Of a DNA stretch of 64,000 nt, positions 11,008 to 19,780 are shown piece after piece; the first letter of the stretch is position 1; each line of letters begins with the position of its first letter. Source of the stretch: Blastococcus atacamensis (GTDB lineage: Bacteria; Actinomycetota; Actinomycetes; Mycobacteriales; Geodermatophilaceae). A program made the position numbers and the translations under genes. The DNA lies in NCBI RefSeq assembly GCF_002938425.1, contig NZ_POQU01000004.1, positions 37,480-101,479 on the forward strand. Direction: 5' to 3'. The notes under the pieces are model-generated. The model was not told the origin of the DNA. It made no database searches and saw only the letters and a program-made list of their open reading frames with translations.

Positions 11008-12089
11008 CACGTGAGGGACCGCAGCTGCTCGGCGACGTCCTCGGGGTTGGTGTCGGTGATGAACGCACCCATGCCGGACTCCGAGCCGGCCAGGTACTTG
11101 AGCTTGCCCGGCGCCCGGCGCAGCGAGAACAGCTGCAGGTGCAACCACCAGTCCTCGCGCGCCTGCGCCGGCGCCTGGTTCCAGGCAGCGATGTAGGGCA
11201 TGGGGGTGTCGAAGCGGTGCGCGAAGCGGCCGAGGACGTCGAGGTAGACGGCGACGAAGGCGTCCCGCTCGTCGTCGGTCAGCTCGGGGAGGTCGGGCAC
11301 CTTGCGGGTGGGGAAGAGCTGCACCTCGTAGGGCCAGCGCGCCGCGGCCGGGACGAACGCCGTCCAGTGGTCGTTCGCGGCGACCACCCGCGGACCGGAG
11401 CGCTCCGCGGCGACGACGTCGGCGAACAGGTCGCCCCCGGTCGACTCCCGGTGCCGGCGCACCGACCCGAGGACCTTCGCCACCCGCGGCGTGACGAACG
11501 GGTAGGCGTAGATCTGGCCGTGGGGATGCGAGAGCGTCACCCCGATCTCCTCGCCGTGGTTCTCGAAGCAGAAGACCTGCTCGACGCCGTCGATCGCCGA
11601 CAGCTCGGCGGTGCGCTCGGCCCACACGTCCACCACCAGCCGCGCCCGCTCGGGGCCGAGTGAGAAGAAGTCGCGGTCGTGGTCGCTGGTGAAGCAGACG
11701 ACCTCGCACCGGCCGAACCCCGGGCGCAGCCCGGCCAGCGGGTTGCCCGGCACCGCGGGCGGCACGTCGCGGACGACGTCGAGGGCCAGCGAGGGGAACC
11801 GGTTCTCGAAGACGACGACCTGGTAGTCGCGCTCCGGCACCTCGGTCGCGCGTCCCGGCGTCGAGGGGCACAGCGGGCACTGGTCGGCCGGCGGCAGGAA
11901 GGTGCGGGTCTGCCGATGGGCGGCCACGACGACCTCCTCGCCGAGCAGCGGATCGAAGCGGAGCTCGGAGCGGGTGGTGACGGCCGGCAGGTCGCGCGAG
12001 TCGGTGGCGTTCCGGACCGGGGCGTCGCGGTCGGCGTCGAAGTAGAGGATCTCGCGGCCGTCGGCCAGCTGCCGGGACGTCCGGATCAC
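11004..12089 (-). CDS. galT: Galactose-1-phosphate uridylyltransferase
   Basis: GalT (361 aa) swaps UDP between glucose-1-phosphate and galactose-1-phosphate. The catalytic HPHGQ is at residues 188-192 and the zinc-type CPLC at 71-74. It is the first gene of the gal operon. GGAGAGG lies 11 bases before GTG 12089. The intergenic stretch upstream, before the tRNAs, contains a short CATGATCATG palindrome (12152-12161) that could be an operator, but nothing further supports it. Confidence 0.95.
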   Translation of the reverse strand: MIRTSRQLADGREILYFDADRDAPVRNATDSRDLPAVTTRSELRFDPLLGEEVVVAAHRQTRTFLPPADQCPLCPSTPGRATEVPERDYQVVVFENRFPSLALDVVRDVPPAVPGNPLAGLRPGFGRCEVVCFTSDHDRDFFSLGPERARLVVDVWAERTAELSAIDGVEQVFCFENHGEEIGVTLSHPHGQIYAYPFVTPRVAKVLGSVRRHRESTGGDLFADVVAAERSGPRVVAANDHWTAFVPAAARWPYEVQLFPTRKVPDLPELTDDERDAFVAVYLDVLGRFAHRFDTPMPYIAAWNQAPAQAREDWWLHLQLFSLRRAPGKLKYLAGSESGMGAFITDTNPEDVAEQLRSLTW

Positions 12090-12228
12090 CGCGCGACCAC
12101 CTCTCCGCCGTCGTCACCCAGCGTGAGCGGCGGACCGACGGTAGCCCCGGCCATGATCATGCTGCCACCGGGAGCGGGTGCGATCTCCGATACGCCCGAT
12201 CGGGTTCCGGCAGGAGGCCCGGGAACGG

Positions 12229-12262
12229 CGAGAGCCCCCGGCCTGGTGGCCGGGGGCTCTCG
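12229..12262 (-). terminator. Hairpin downstream of tRNA-Glu copy 1
   Basis: A perfect 15-base stem (12229-12243 with 12248-12262) with a 4-base loop lies just 3' of the distal tRNA-Glu. It is repeated exactly 182 bases away after the second tRNA-Glu. No T-run follows. Confidence 0.75.
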
Positions 12263-12268
12263 GTCGCG

Positions 12269-12341
12269 TAGCCCCGAAGGGATTCGAACCCTCGCTACCG
12301 CCGTGAGAGGGCGGCGTCCTGGGCCGCTAGACGACGGGGCC
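12269..12341 (-). tRNA. tRNA-Glu (anticodon CTC), copy 1
   Basis: A 73-base cloverleaf folds on the minus strand. The acceptor stem has 7 pairs including a G-U at position 1. The D stem is GTCT/GGAC-type, the anticodon stem is CCGCC/GGCGG with loop CTCTCAC, and the T stem encloses TTCGAAT. CCA is not encoded. It is an exact duplicate of the copy at 12451-12523. Confidence 0.96.
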
Positions 12342-12410
12342 GTGCGGAAGACATGGTGCCATGCCGCGGAGACCTGCCGGGCAGGGGTCCCGCCCGATGC
12401 CCCGGAATGG

Positions 12411-12444
12411 CGAGAGCCCCCGGCCTGGTGGCCGGGGGCTCTCG
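12411..12444 (-). terminator. Hairpin downstream of tRNA-Glu copy 2
   Basis: The same perfect 15-base stem as at 12229-12262 (12411-12425 with 12430-12444). Because it sits between the two tRNA-Glu genes, the two copies may be separate transcription units or processed from a read-through transcript. Confidence 0.75.
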
Positions 12445-12450
12445 GTCGCG

Positions 12451-12523
12451 TAGCCCCGAAGGGATTCGAACCCTCGCTACCGCCGTGAGAGGGCGGCGTC
12501 CTGGGCCGCTAGACGACGGGGCC
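12451..12523 (-). tRNA. tRNA-Glu (anticodon CTC), copy 2
   Basis: Identical over the mature region to the copy at 12269-12341. The duplicated block of about 125 bases covers the tRNA and its downstream hairpin, with a 182-base period, which points to a recent tandem duplication. Confidence 0.96.
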
Positions 12524-12557
12524 GTGCTGGTGGTGCAAGAGGAACCAGGATTCCTCG

Positions 12558-12629
12558 CTGGGGTACCAGGACTCGAACCTAGACTAACGGAACCAGAAAC
12601 CGTCGGGCTGCCAATTACCCCATACCCCA
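12558..12629 (-). tRNA. tRNA-Gln (anticodon CTG)
   Basis: A 72-base cloverleaf with acceptor TGGGGTA/TACCCCA, anticodon loop TTCTGGT and T loop TTCGAGT. The discriminator is G and CCA is not encoded. It lies immediately upstream of the two tRNA-Glu genes, in the same order relative to gltX as in mycobacteria. Confidence 0.95.
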
Positions 12630-12709
12630 TGGGTGGGCACCTCGCGGCGCCGGAGAAGACTCTACCTGACGCTTCCCGAGGGGGCGGAACCACCCCCTCG
12701 CCCGGCGGG

Positions 12710-13858
12710 TCAGGCAGCCGGGACCGGAGCCGGCAGGAACGGCTGGCGCAGGTCCTGCGCCGCCGTCCGCGTCTCCGGCTGCGCCCGGCGACGCCACCGG
12801 GCCACCAGCGCGACGTAGGCGAGAGTGCCCGCCAGCCCGATCAGCAGCGGGAGCACCGAGGCGCCCTCCGGCAGCGACTCGGTCGCCACTCCCCCGCCCA
12901 GCAGCGCGGCGAGGAGGAACACCACCACGTTGTTGACGGCGTGGAGGACGATCGCCGCCTCCAGGCCTCCGGTCAGCCACACCACCGCGGATGCGGCCAG
13001 GGCGAAGGCGAACCGGTCCAAGAAGGTGATCAGGTCCGGAGGCAGGTGTGCCAGCGAGAAGAGCGCGCCGGTGATCAGCGCCGCGAGCACCGCACCGATC
13101 GACGGGCTGCGCACCCAGCCGGCGATCGCCTGGCTCAGGTACCCGCGGAACAGGTACTCCTCCGCGGCGGACTGCAGCGGTGTGGTGAGCAGGACGACGG
13201 CGAGCAGCCAGCCCCAGCCGGGCGCCGGGCCCTCGAGCTCGCCCTCCCCCGTGGCGACGTCCAGCAGCACCGCCAGACCGATGCCGACCCCGAGCGAGAG
13301 GAAGGCGAGCAGCGTGAACCGGGGCAGCAGGCGCCAGCGCAGGCGGGCCAGCACCGAGGAGGACCACCCCGGGCTCATGCCGTGCGCCACCGCCCACGCC
13401 AGCCACACGACCGGGATGCCGACGACGAGCGTCGCGTTGGTGACCAGCAGGACGCCGGGGTCGGTCAGATCGCCCATGGTCAGGTCGGGGCTGATGCCGG
13501 TGACGATGCCGACCACCGCGAGCACCGCCCCCGCGACCAGGAAGACCACGGCGAGCAGGAGCAGACCGACGACCGGGCGCCACCAGGCCCAGTCCCGCGC
13601 CCGCATCGCGTGCAGGAACGGCTTCGGCTCGTCGTGCGGCGGCGTTCCCGGTGGCGGCGCCCAGGTCACCTGCGGCGGCGGCGCGGGTGACCACGGCTGG
13701 GGAGCCCAGGCACCCGGCGGCGGGCCGGCCCACCCCGGTCCGGGGGAACCCGGGGGCCACGGGGCCGGCGGGAGCTGCCCCGGCCCGGGCCGCAGGGTCG
13801 GCGGCGGGCCGCCGTACGGCTGCTCGTCCGGCCTCGCGCCTGGCCCGGGCAGGCTCAT
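12710..13858 (-). CDS. CPBP-family intramembrane metalloprotease
   Basis: A 382-aa protein with a long proline/glycine-rich cytosolic N-terminus (about residues 1-80) followed by about eight membrane segments. The CPBP/Abi motifs are present: EExxxR in EEYLFRG with the glutamates at 233-234, then ALFSLAH, and HAVNN near the end. These give the glutamate and histidine ligands of a Rce1-like protease. The substrate is unknown. The ATG overlaps the gltX stop as ATGA, so it is co-translated with gltX, but no functional link to tRNA charging is evident. Confidence 0.85.
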   Translation of the reverse strand: MSLPGPGARPDEQPYGGPPPTLRPGPGQLPPAPWPPGSPGPGWAGPPPGAWAPQPWSPAPPPQVTWAPPPGTPPHDEPKPFLHAMRARDWAWWRPVVGLLLLAVVFLVAGAVLAVVGIVTGISPDLTMGDLTDPGVLLVTNATLVVGIPVVWLAWAVAHGMSPGWSSSVLARLRWRLLPRFTLLAFLSLGVGIGLAVLLDVATGEGELEGPAPGWGWLLAVVLLTTPLQSAAEEYLFRGYLSQAIAGWVRSPSIGAVLAALITGALFSLAHLPPDLITFLDRFAFALAASAVVWLTGGLEAAIVLHAVNNVVVFLLAALLGGGVATESLPEGASVLPLLIGLAGTLAYVALVARWRRRAQPETRTAAQDLRQPFLPAPVPAA

Positions 13859-15345
13859 CCCGCCGTCGCCACCTCACGGGCAGCGGCCAGGCGGGCCAGC
13901 GTCCGCTCGCGACCCAGCAGCTCCATCGACTCGTACAGCGGAGGCGACACGGTGCGGCCGCTCACCGCGACGCGGACCGGGCCGAACGCCTGCCGGGGCT
14001 TGCGACCCAGACCCTCGACCAGTGCGTCCTTGAGCGCCTGCTCGATGGCCGGCGTGCTCCAGTCGGGCAGCTCGCGCAGCACCGTCGTCGCCGCATCCAG
14101 GATCTCGACCGCGGCGTCGCCGGTCAGCTGCTTCTCCGCCGCGGCGGGCTCGATGTCGACGTCGTTGACGAAGAGGAAGCGCAGCAGCCCGACCGCCTCC
14201 GAGAGCACGACCATGCGCTCCTGGGCCAGCGGCGCGATCGCCCGCAGCACCCGGTCCTGCTCGGGCGTCGGCGGCTCGGCCAGCAGCCCCTCGGCGGCGA
14301 GATGCGGCACGACGCGGTCGACGAACTCCTCGACCGGCAGCGCGCGCAGGTGCGTGGCGTTGATCGCCTCGGCCTTCTTGAGGTCGAAGCGGGCCGGGTT
14401 CGGGCTCACCCGTGTCACGTCGAAGGCCTCGACCATCTCCTCCATCGAGAAGATGTCCCGGTCCTCGGCGATCGACCAGCCGAGCAGCGCCAGGTAGTTG
14501 GCGAAGCCCTCGGGCAGGAAGCCGCGGTCGCGGTAGACGTCGAGGTTGGACTGCGGGTCGCGCTTGGACAGCTTCTTGCTGCCCTCGCCGGTCACGTAGG
14601 GCAGGTGACCGAAGCGCGGGGTGCCCTCGGCCACGCCGATGTCGGTGAGCGCGGCGTAGAGGGCGAGCTGACGCGGGGTCGAGGGCAGCAGGTCCTCGCC
14701 GCGGAGCACGTCGGTGATCCGCATCAGGGCGTCGTCGACCGGGTTGACGAACGGGTACAGCGGCGCGCCGTTGCCCCGCACCAGCACGAAGTCGGGCACC
14801 GAGCCCGCGGCGAAGCGGATCTCGCCGCGCACGAGGTCGGTCCAGACCAGGTCCTCGTCGGGCATCTTCAGCCGCAGGACGGGCTGACGGCCCTCGTCGC
14901 GGAAGGCTGTCTTCTGCGCGTCGGTGAGGAAGCGGTCGGCGTTGTCGTAGCCGAGCTTCGGGTCCTGGCCGGCCGCCCGCCGACGGGCGTCGACCTCCTC
15001 GTTCGTGGAGAACGACTCGTAGGCGTGCCCGGACTCCACCAGCTTGGCGGCGACCTCGCGGTAGACGTCGGACCGCTCCGACTGCCGGTAGGGGCCGTAC
15101 GAGCCGCCCACCTCGGGGCCCTCGTCCCAGGTGAGACCCATCCAGCGCAGGCAGTCCAGCAGGTGCCGGTAGGACTCCTCGGAGTCCCGGGCGGCGTCGG
15201 TGTCCTCGATGCGGAAGACGAACGTGCCACCGGTGTGCCGGGCGTGCGCCCAGTTGAACAGGGCCGTGCGCATCAGGCCGACGTGCACCATGCCCGTCGG
15301 CGACGGGCAGAACCGGGTGCGCACCCCGGTGGCGGGTGCCGTCAC
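13855..15345 (-). CDS. gltX: Glutamyl-tRNA synthetase
   Basis: A 496-aa class I synthetase that charges tRNA-Glu. The HIGH-type signature is [11 protein letters not shown] with HVGL at residues 21-24, and the KMSKS-type loop is KKLSKR. GTG 15345 overlaps the stop of the FAH-family gene (GTGA), placing gltX in the middle of a three-gene operon. The tRNA-Glu duplicates lie about 1.3 kb downstream on the same strand. Confidence 0.95.
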   Translation of the reverse strand: MTAPATGVRTRFCPSPTGMVHVGLMRTALFNWAHARHTGGTFVFRIEDTDAARDSEESYRHLLDCLRWMGLTWDEGPEVGGSYGPYRQSERSDVYREVAAKLVESGHAYESFSTNEEVDARRRAAGQDPKLGYDNADRFLTDAQKTAFRDEGRQPVLRLKMPDEDLVWTDLVRGEIRFAAGSVPDFVLVRGNGAPLYPFVNPVDDALMRITDVLRGEDLLPSTPRQLALYAALTDIGVAEGTPRFGHLPYVTGEGSKKLSKRDPQSNLDVYRDRGFLPEGFANYLALLGWSIAEDRDIFSMEEMVEAFDVTRVSPNPARFDLKKAEAINATHLRALPVEEFVDRVVPHLAAEGLLAEPPTPEQDRVLRAIAPLAQERMVVLSEAVGLLRFLFVNDVDIEPAAAEKQLTGDAAVEILDAATTVLRELPDWSTPAIEQALKDALVEGLGRKPRQAFGPVRVAVSGRTVSPPLYESMELLGRERTLARLAAAREVATAG

Positions 15346-16154
15346 AGGCCACCGCCCGCGGTGGAGACGGCGTCGGCGGCGCTGACGGTGTTGGTCAGCG
15401 TGCCCAAGCCCTGGATCGCGCACTCGACCTGCTGGCCGGGACGGATCGGGCCGACACCCGACGGGGTGCCGGTGAGGACCACGTCGCCGGGCAGCAGCGT
15501 CATCACGCGGGAGATGTAGGAGATGAGGGTCGGGATGCCGAACAGCAGCTGGCTCGTGCGGCCCTGCTGACGACGCTCGCCGTCGACCGTGCAGCCGATC
15601 TCGAGGTCGGAGGGGTCCAGCCCCAGGCCGGGCAGGTCGGTCTCGATCCACGGGCCCAAGGGGCAGAAGGAGTCGAAGCCCTTGGCCCGGGTCCACTGCC
15701 CGTCGCTCTTCTGCATGTCGCGCTCGGTCACGTCGTTGCCGATCGTGTAGCCGAAGACGCTGCTCAGCGCCTGCTCGGGCGACACGTTGCGGGCACCGCG
15801 GGCACCGATGACGACGGCGAGCTCCGCCTCGTGGTGCACGTTGGTGCTGCCCGGCGGGATGCGGATGGCGTCGCCGGGGCCGATCACCGACGTCGAGGGC
15901 TTGAGGAACAGCAGCGGCTCCCCGGGAGCGTCGCCGGTGTTCATCTCCTTCACGTGGTCGGCGTAGTTCTTGCCGACGCACACGACCTTGCTCGGCAGGA
16001 TCGGCGAGAGCAGCCGGATGTCGGCCTGCGCGTAGCGGGTGCCGGTGAAGGAGATCTGGCCGAAGGGGTGGCCCTCGATCTGGGCGACCTGGCCGTCCCC
16101 GTCGAGAACGCCGAAGGACATGCCCTGAGGTGAGGCGAAACGGACGATGCGCAC
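15342..16154 (-). CDS. Fumarylacetoacetate hydrolase-family protein
   Basis: A 270-aa FAH-fold enzyme. The metal-binding [11 protein letters not shown] segment and [14 protein letters not shown] are typical of the family, which covers acylpyruvases, decarboxylases and isomerases of ring-cleavage products; the exact reaction cannot be assigned. The same family sits upstream of gltX in mycobacteria. The start GTG 16154 is preceded by a TAACCT box with 6 bases between and no Shine-Dalgarno sequence, so a leaderless message is likely. Confidence 0.88.
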   Translation of the reverse strand: MRIVRFASPQGMSFGVLDGDGQVAQIEGHPFGQISFTGTRYAQADIRLLSPILPSKVVCVGKNYADHVKEMNTGDAPGEPLLFLKPSTSVIGPGDAIRIPPGSTNVHHEAELAVVIGARGARNVSPEQALSSVFGYTIGNDVTERDMQKSDGQWTRAKGFDSFCPLGPWIETDLPGLGLDPSDLEIGCTVDGERRQQGRTSQLLFGIPTLISYISRVMTLLPGDVVLTGTPSGVGPIRPGQQVECAIQGLGTLTNTVSAADAVSTAGGGL

Positions 16155-16160
16155 GCACCG

Positions 16161-16166
16161 AGGTTA
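16161..16166 (-). promoter_or_regulatory. -10 box of a probable leaderless promoter for the FAH-gltX operon
   Basis: TAACCT ends 6 bases before GTG 16154. The position puts the transcription start at or within a base of the start codon. No clear -35 is visible. Confidence 0.5.
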
Positions 16167-16215
16167 GTCGGCCCGCGGATCGGCGCCCCTCGGGTGCATC
16201 GGGTTGACTGCCGTC

Positions 16216-16584
16216 ATGGCATGCCGTTTCTCCGAACTCGTCGTGGACAGCCGCGATCCCGAGTCGCTCGCCGCCTTCTGGGCCGCCGTCCTGGACTACC
16301 GGGTCCTCGGCGACGAGCACGGCGCCATCGAGATCGGCCCGGAGGCCGGCTTCGGCGGGCCCGCCCCCACGCTGGTGTTCGCGCCCGTCGCCGATCCGAC
16401 ACCGGGCAAGGTCCGACTGCACATCGATCTCAACCCGACCGACCGCGACCAGGACGCCGAGCTGCAGCGGCTCCTGGATCTCGGCGCCACGCACGCCGAC
16501 GTCGGGCAGTCCGGCGAGCAGGGCTGGCACGTGCTGGCCGACCCCGAGGGCAACGAGTTCTGCCTGTTGCGGACCTGGCTGTGA
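16216..16584 (+). CDS. VOC/glyoxalase-fold protein
   Basis: A 122-aa single-domain vicinal-oxygen-chelate protein with [17 protein letters not shown] at the N-terminus and [14 protein letters not shown] at the C-terminus, typical of the glyoxalase/bleomycin-resistance superfamily. Such proteins have very varied substrates, so no reaction is proposed. ATG 16216 is preferred over an in-frame TTG at 16204. It is divergent from the FAH gene and followed by a hairpin repeat. Confidence 0.8.
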   Translation: MACRFSELVVDSRDPESLAAFWAAVLDYRVLGDEHGAIEIGPEAGFGGPAPTLVFAPVADPTPGKVRLHIDLNPTDRDQDAELQRLLDLGATHADVGQSGEQGWHVLADPEGNEFCLLRTWL

Positions 16585-16607
16585 CATCGTCGGCCTACCG
16601 TCCGACA

Positions 16608-16691
16608 CCGCGGCCAGGTGCCGTCCCCCCGTTCCGCAGAGCCGTTTCATCGTGCCTGCGCGGAGCCCTCCGGGCCCCACTCGGCACGACA
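16608..16691 (+). repeat. Intergenic hairpin repeat, family 1, copy A
   Basis: This copy shares two blocks with 34851-34934. One is CGCGGCCAGG..CCGTCCCCC. The other is a 26-base core differing at one position, flanked by arms 16650-16656 and 16683-16689. The arms pair perfectly here and also in the other copy despite different bases, so the hairpin is conserved. It lies between the VOC gene and the monooxygenase gene and may terminate the former. Confidence 0.7.
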
Positions 16692-16705
16692 CGAAAGGAC
16701 TTCCC

Positions 16706-17032
16706 GTGATCCTCATCGTTGTCAAGATGCCCATCCGACCCGAGCGAGCCGATGAGTGGGCCGGGCTGGCCGCCGACTACGCCCGGGCGGTGAACGCCGA
16801 GGAGGGAAGCCTGTTCTTCGAGTGGTCCCGGAGCCTCGAGGAACCGGACACCTTCGTGTGCGTCGAGGGCTTCCGCGACTCCGAGGCCGGCGCCGCGCAC
16901 GTGGGCACCGATGCCTTCAAGCGCTTCGTGGACCAGGCCCCCGACCTCGTCTCGGCACAGCCGCAGATCATCTACGTCGACGCGCCCGAGGTCTCCGGCT
17001 GGGGCCCGATGGGCGAGATCCAGCCCCGCTGA
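16706..17032 (+). CDS. Antibiotic biosynthesis monooxygenase (ABM)-fold protein
   Basis: A 108-aa dimeric alpha-beta barrel protein of the ABM/quinol-monooxygenase-like family ([16 protein letters not shown] ... [20 protein letters not shown]). These are cofactor-free oxygenases, or proteins with stress functions such as YgiN; the substrate is unknown. GTG 16706 has AAAGGA 6 bases upstream. Its stop overlaps the next gene as CTGA, so the two are probably coupled. Confidence 0.82.
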   Translation: MILIVVKMPIRPERADEWAGLAADYARAVNAEEGSLFFEWSRSLEEPDTFVCVEGFRDSEAGAAHVGTDAFKRFVDQAPDLVSAQPQIIYVDAPEVSGWGPMGEIQPR

Positions 17033-17781
17033 GCGCCGTCACCGGCCGCCCGGGGCGGCCGTTCCTGCTGCTGTCCTCCCGGCCCGAGGACGCCGCGGCC
17101 GACCAGGAGTACGTCTCCTTCCTCCGCGCCACGGGCCTGCCCGCCGACCGGTTGCGCCGCATCCGGATGGAGGCCGGGCCGCTGCCCGCCCTCGACCTGG
17201 ACGACTACGCCGGCCTCGTGCTCGGGGGCAGCCCGTTCAACTCCAGCGACCCGCCGGAGGCGAAGTCCGCGGTCCAGTTGCGGGTGGAGCGCGCGGTGGC
17301 CGCGCTGCTCGACGAGGTGGTGGCCGGCGACATCCCGTTCCTCGGCGCCTGCTACGGGATCGGCACGCTCGTGACCCACCAGGGCGGGGCCGTGGACCGC
17401 ACCTTCGGGGAGCCCGTCTCGGCGGTCGAGGTGACCCTCACCGCGGAGGGACGGCGCGACCCGCTGCTGGCCGGGGTGCCCGAGCGGTTCGGCGCCTTCG
17501 TCGGGCACAAGGAGGCCTGCCGGGTACTGCCGCCGGAGGCGGTGCTGCTGGCCTCCTCGGCCACCTGCCCGGTCCAGATGTTCCGGGTGCGGCAGAACGT
17601 CTACGCCACCCAGTTCCACCCGGAGCTGGACGTCGACGGGCTGGTGGCCAGGGCCCGGATCTACCAGCACGCCGGGTACTTCCCGCCGACCGAGTTCGAG
17701 GAGGTCGTGGCCCGGGTGACCGGCGCCGCGGTCAGCGAGCCGGCGCGGGTCCTGTCGAACTTCGTGCACCGCTACGGCTGA
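17029..17781 (+). CDS. Class I glutamine amidotransferase-like protein, probable CTG start
   Basis: A 250-aa GuaA-N-like amidotransferase. The nucleophile cysteine is in FLGACYGIG, and HPE (QFHPELDVD) supplies the His/Glu of the triad. The acceptor enzyme is unknown and no synthetase domain is attached. No ATG, GTG or TTG exists between the previous stop and the conserved first strand (PFLLLSSRPED). The only start that keeps the fold is CTG 17029, overlapping the stop of the ABM gene as CTGA. The 3' end overlaps cimA tail-to-tail by 50 bases. Confidence 0.75.
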   Translation: MSAVTGRPGRPFLLLSSRPEDAAADQEYVSFLRATGLPADRLRRIRMEAGPLPALDLDDYAGLVLGGSPFNSSDPPEAKSAVQLRVERAVAALLDEVVAGDIPFLGACYGIGTLVTHQGGAVDRTFGEPVSAVEVTLTAEGRRDPLLAGVPERFGAFVGHKEACRVLPPEAVLLASSATCPVQMFRVRQNVYATQFHPELDVDGLVARARIYQHAGYFPPTEFEEVVARVTGAAVSEPARVLSNFVHRYG

Positions 17782-19360
17782 GGACGGCGTAGCTGAGGGC
17801 GTCCACCAGGGCGTGCCAGGACGCCTCGACGATGTTGGCGTGCACGCCGACGGTGGTCCACTCCCCCACCCCGTCGGTGGTGTCGATGAGCACGCGGGTG
17901 GTGGCGCTCGACCCGCCCTTCCAGCCGAGGATGCGGACCTTGTAGTCGGCCAGCGAGACGCCCGCCAGTTGCGGGTAGCGGCCGACCAGCGCCTGGCGCA
18001 GCGCGTTGTCCAGGGCGTTCACCGGCCCGTTCCCCTCACCGGTGCTGATGATCCTCTCGCTGGTGCCGTCGTCGTTGCGGAGGTGCACCTTCACCGTCGC
18101 CTCGCTGACGACGACCCCGTTGCCCCAGTGCTCGACGGAGGTCTTGTAGCTCTCCAGCTCGAACAGCGGGGCCGGGGCGTCGGGCAGCTGGGCGCGCAGC
18201 AGCAGCTCGAACGAGGCGTCGGCGGCCTCGAAGGACCAGCCGTCGGCCTCGAGCACCTTGACCTGGTCGACGACGCGGCCGATGGCCTCGGCCTGCCCGG
18301 TGAGGTCCACGCCGAGCTCGCGCCCCTTCAGCTCGACCGAGGCGCGGCCGGCCATCTCGGTCACCAGGATGCGCATGTCGTTGCCGACGACCGCGGGCTC
18401 GAGGTGGTTGTAGAGCTCGGGACTCACCTTGATGGCGCTGGCGTGCAGGCCGGCCTTGTGCGCGAACGCCGAGGCACCGACGAACGGCTGGTGGTCGTCG
18501 GGGGCGATGTTGGCCAGCTCGGCGATCGCGTGGCTGACCCGCTTCAGCTCCGGCAGGCACTCGGCCGGCACCGCCGGGATGCCCATCTTCGTGGCCAGGT
18601 TCGCGACGAGCACGAAGGTGTCGGCGTTGCCGGCGCGCTCCCCGTAGCCGTTCGCCGTCCCCTGGACGTGCGTGACCCCCGCCTCCACCGCGGCGAGGGT
18701 GTTGGCGACCGCGCACCCGGTGTCGTCCTGGCAGTGGATGCCGAGCCTCCCGCTCACCCGGGAGCGCACATCGGCCACGACCCGGCCGACGCCCATCGGC
18801 AGCATCCCGCCGTTGGTGTCGCAGAGGACGCCGACCTCGGCACCGGCGGCGAACGCCGTCTCGAGCACCCGGACGCCGTAGCCCGAGTCGGCCGCGTACC
18901 CGTCGAAGAAGTGCTCGCAGTCGAGGAACACCCGGCGCCCGTGCGCCACCAGGAAGGCGACGGTGTCGGCCACCATCGCCAAGTTCTCCTCCGGCGTCGT
19001 CCGCAGCGCCTCCCGCACGTGGCGGACGTCGGACTTCGCGACCAGGCAGACCACCGGCGTCCCCGCGTCGAGCAGCGCCCGCACCTGGGGGTCCTCCTCC
19101 ACCCGCACACCGGCCTTGCGGGTCGCCCCGAACGCGACGAGCTGTGCGTGCTGCAGCTTCAGCTCGGTGCGAGCACGGGCGAAGAACTCGGTGTCCTTGG
19201 GCAGGGCGCCGGGCCAGCCGCCCTCGATGAAGCCGACGCCGATCTCGTCGAGCAGCCGGGCGACCGCCAGCTTGTCGGCGACCGAGTAGCTGATGCCCTC
19301 GCGCTGGGCACCGTCGCGCAGCGTGGTGTCGAAGACCTGGAACTCGGTGTCGCTGGGCAC
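17732..19360 (-). CDS. cimA: Citramalate synthase
   Basis: CimA (542 aa) condenses pyruvate and acetyl-CoA to citramalate, the first step of the threonine-independent route to isoleucine. The HMGL-like catalytic motif FDTTLRDGAQREG is at residues 9-21 and the metal-site segment GIHCQDDTGCAVAN is central. A LeuA-type allosteric dimer domain occupies about residues 410-530. GAGGAG lies 5 bases before GTG 19360. Upstream are a terminator and a leader peptide with three adjacent Ile codons, which fits feedback by isoleucine and argues for CimA rather than isopropylmalate synthase. Confidence 0.88.
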   Translation of the reverse strand: MPSDTEFQVFDTTLRDGAQREGISYSVADKLAVARLLDEIGVGFIEGGWPGALPKDTEFFARARTELKLQHAQLVAFGATRKAGVRVEEDPQVRALLDAGTPVVCLVAKSDVRHVREALRTTPEENLAMVADTVAFLVAHGRRVFLDCEHFFDGYAADSGYGVRVLETAFAAGAEVGVLCDTNGGMLPMGVGRVVADVRSRVSGRLGIHCQDDTGCAVANTLAAVEAGVTHVQGTANGYGERAGNADTFVLVANLATKMGIPAVPAECLPELKRVSHAIAELANIAPDDHQPFVGASAFAHKAGLHASAIKVSPELYNHLEPAVVGNDMRILVTEMAGRASVELKGRELGVDLTGQAEAIGRVVDQVKVLEADGWSFEAADASFELLLRAQLPDAPAPLFELESYKTSVEHWGNGVVVSEATVKVHLRNDDGTSERIISTGEGNGPVNALDNALRQALVGRYPQLAGVSLADYKVRILGWKGGSSATTRVLIDTTDGVGEWTTVGVHANIVEASWHALVDALSYAVLSRSGARSSTGPAPAR

Positions 19361-19394
19361 GGGGGCTCCTCGGATCGGGTGGACGGCGTCCCGG

Positions 19395-19454
19395 AAAACA
19401 AAAAGACCCCCCGGGTACGGGAGGTCTGCGCGCAGTCGGAGGAGGACTGCGCGC
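19395..19454 (-). terminator. Attenuator of cimA: pause hairpin plus rho-independent terminator
   Basis: On the minus strand, a perfect 10-base stem (19445-19454 with 19428-19437, loop CTCCTCC) is followed by a 10-pair terminator stem (19418-19427 with 19404-19413, one T-G pair, loop TACC) and then TTTTGTTTT. The loop CTCCTCC could pair with the G-run of the terminator to form an antiterminator; this is inference. The hairpins start right at the leader-peptide stop codon. Confidence 0.85.
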
Positions 19455-19486
19455 TAGGCGATAATGATCGTGCTGGTGGCGGTCAT
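19454..19486 (-). CDS. Leader peptide of cimA (MTATSTIIIA)
   Basis: Ten codons end in Ile-Ile-Ile-Ala-stop (ATC ATT ATC GCC TAG) directly before the attenuator hairpins and 94 bases upstream of cimA. Ribosome stalling at the Ile codons when charged tRNA-Ile is scarce would be expected to prevent the terminator from forming. No Shine-Dalgarno sequence is seen. TTTACT ends 8 bases before the ATG, so the transcript may be leaderless. It is too short for standard gene callers. Confidence 0.75.
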   Translation of the reverse strand: MTATSTIIIA

Positions 19487-19780
19487 CGCCGATGAGTAAA
19501 GCACGGCCGGCCGCACGCCCTCCCCGATTCCGGAGAACCGGGTGAGGGCCCGGACCCTGCTCTCCGGGACCGCTGGGCCCGGACGTCCTCCGGGACGACG
19601 CCGACGCGCTGCTGCGCGCCCGCGGCCTGGTTGCCCTGGACCGGCGGCCGGCGCCGCTGGTCGAGTCCTCCGCGGCCGCTGCACCGTGCGCCCGGAGTGG
19701 CCCGCTCCCGGCGGGAGCGGGCAGGTGGTCCTGCCGGTACCCCGTCGGGGATCTCCTGCGGGAGGAACCGCCGGGCTGAG
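19487..19780. other. Intergenic stretch upstream of the cimA leader
   Basis: About 294 bases between the cimA leader and leuB. It should contain the cimA promoter. A plus-strand frame ending at the TGA near 19780 reads like a short coding remnant (GPDVLRDDADALLRARGLVAL) but has a stop upstream and no start codon. I do not call a gene. Confidence 0.4.

Noticed and set aside
12152..12161. CATGATCATG palindrome upstream of galT as a gal operator
   Set aside because: Ten bases of symmetry are expected by chance at this density, and no regulator gene is nearby.
12222..12528. Direct repeats as attachment sites of a tRNA-integrated element
   Set aside because: Only 182 bases separate the copies and both contain complete tRNA genes, so a tandem tRNA duplication explains them. 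No integrase is present.
19600..19780. Plus-strand frame resembling the end of a coding region upstream of leuB
   Set aside because: A stop lies just upstream, there is no start codon, and I cannot match it to a family. It may be a very old remnant, but that cannot be supported.
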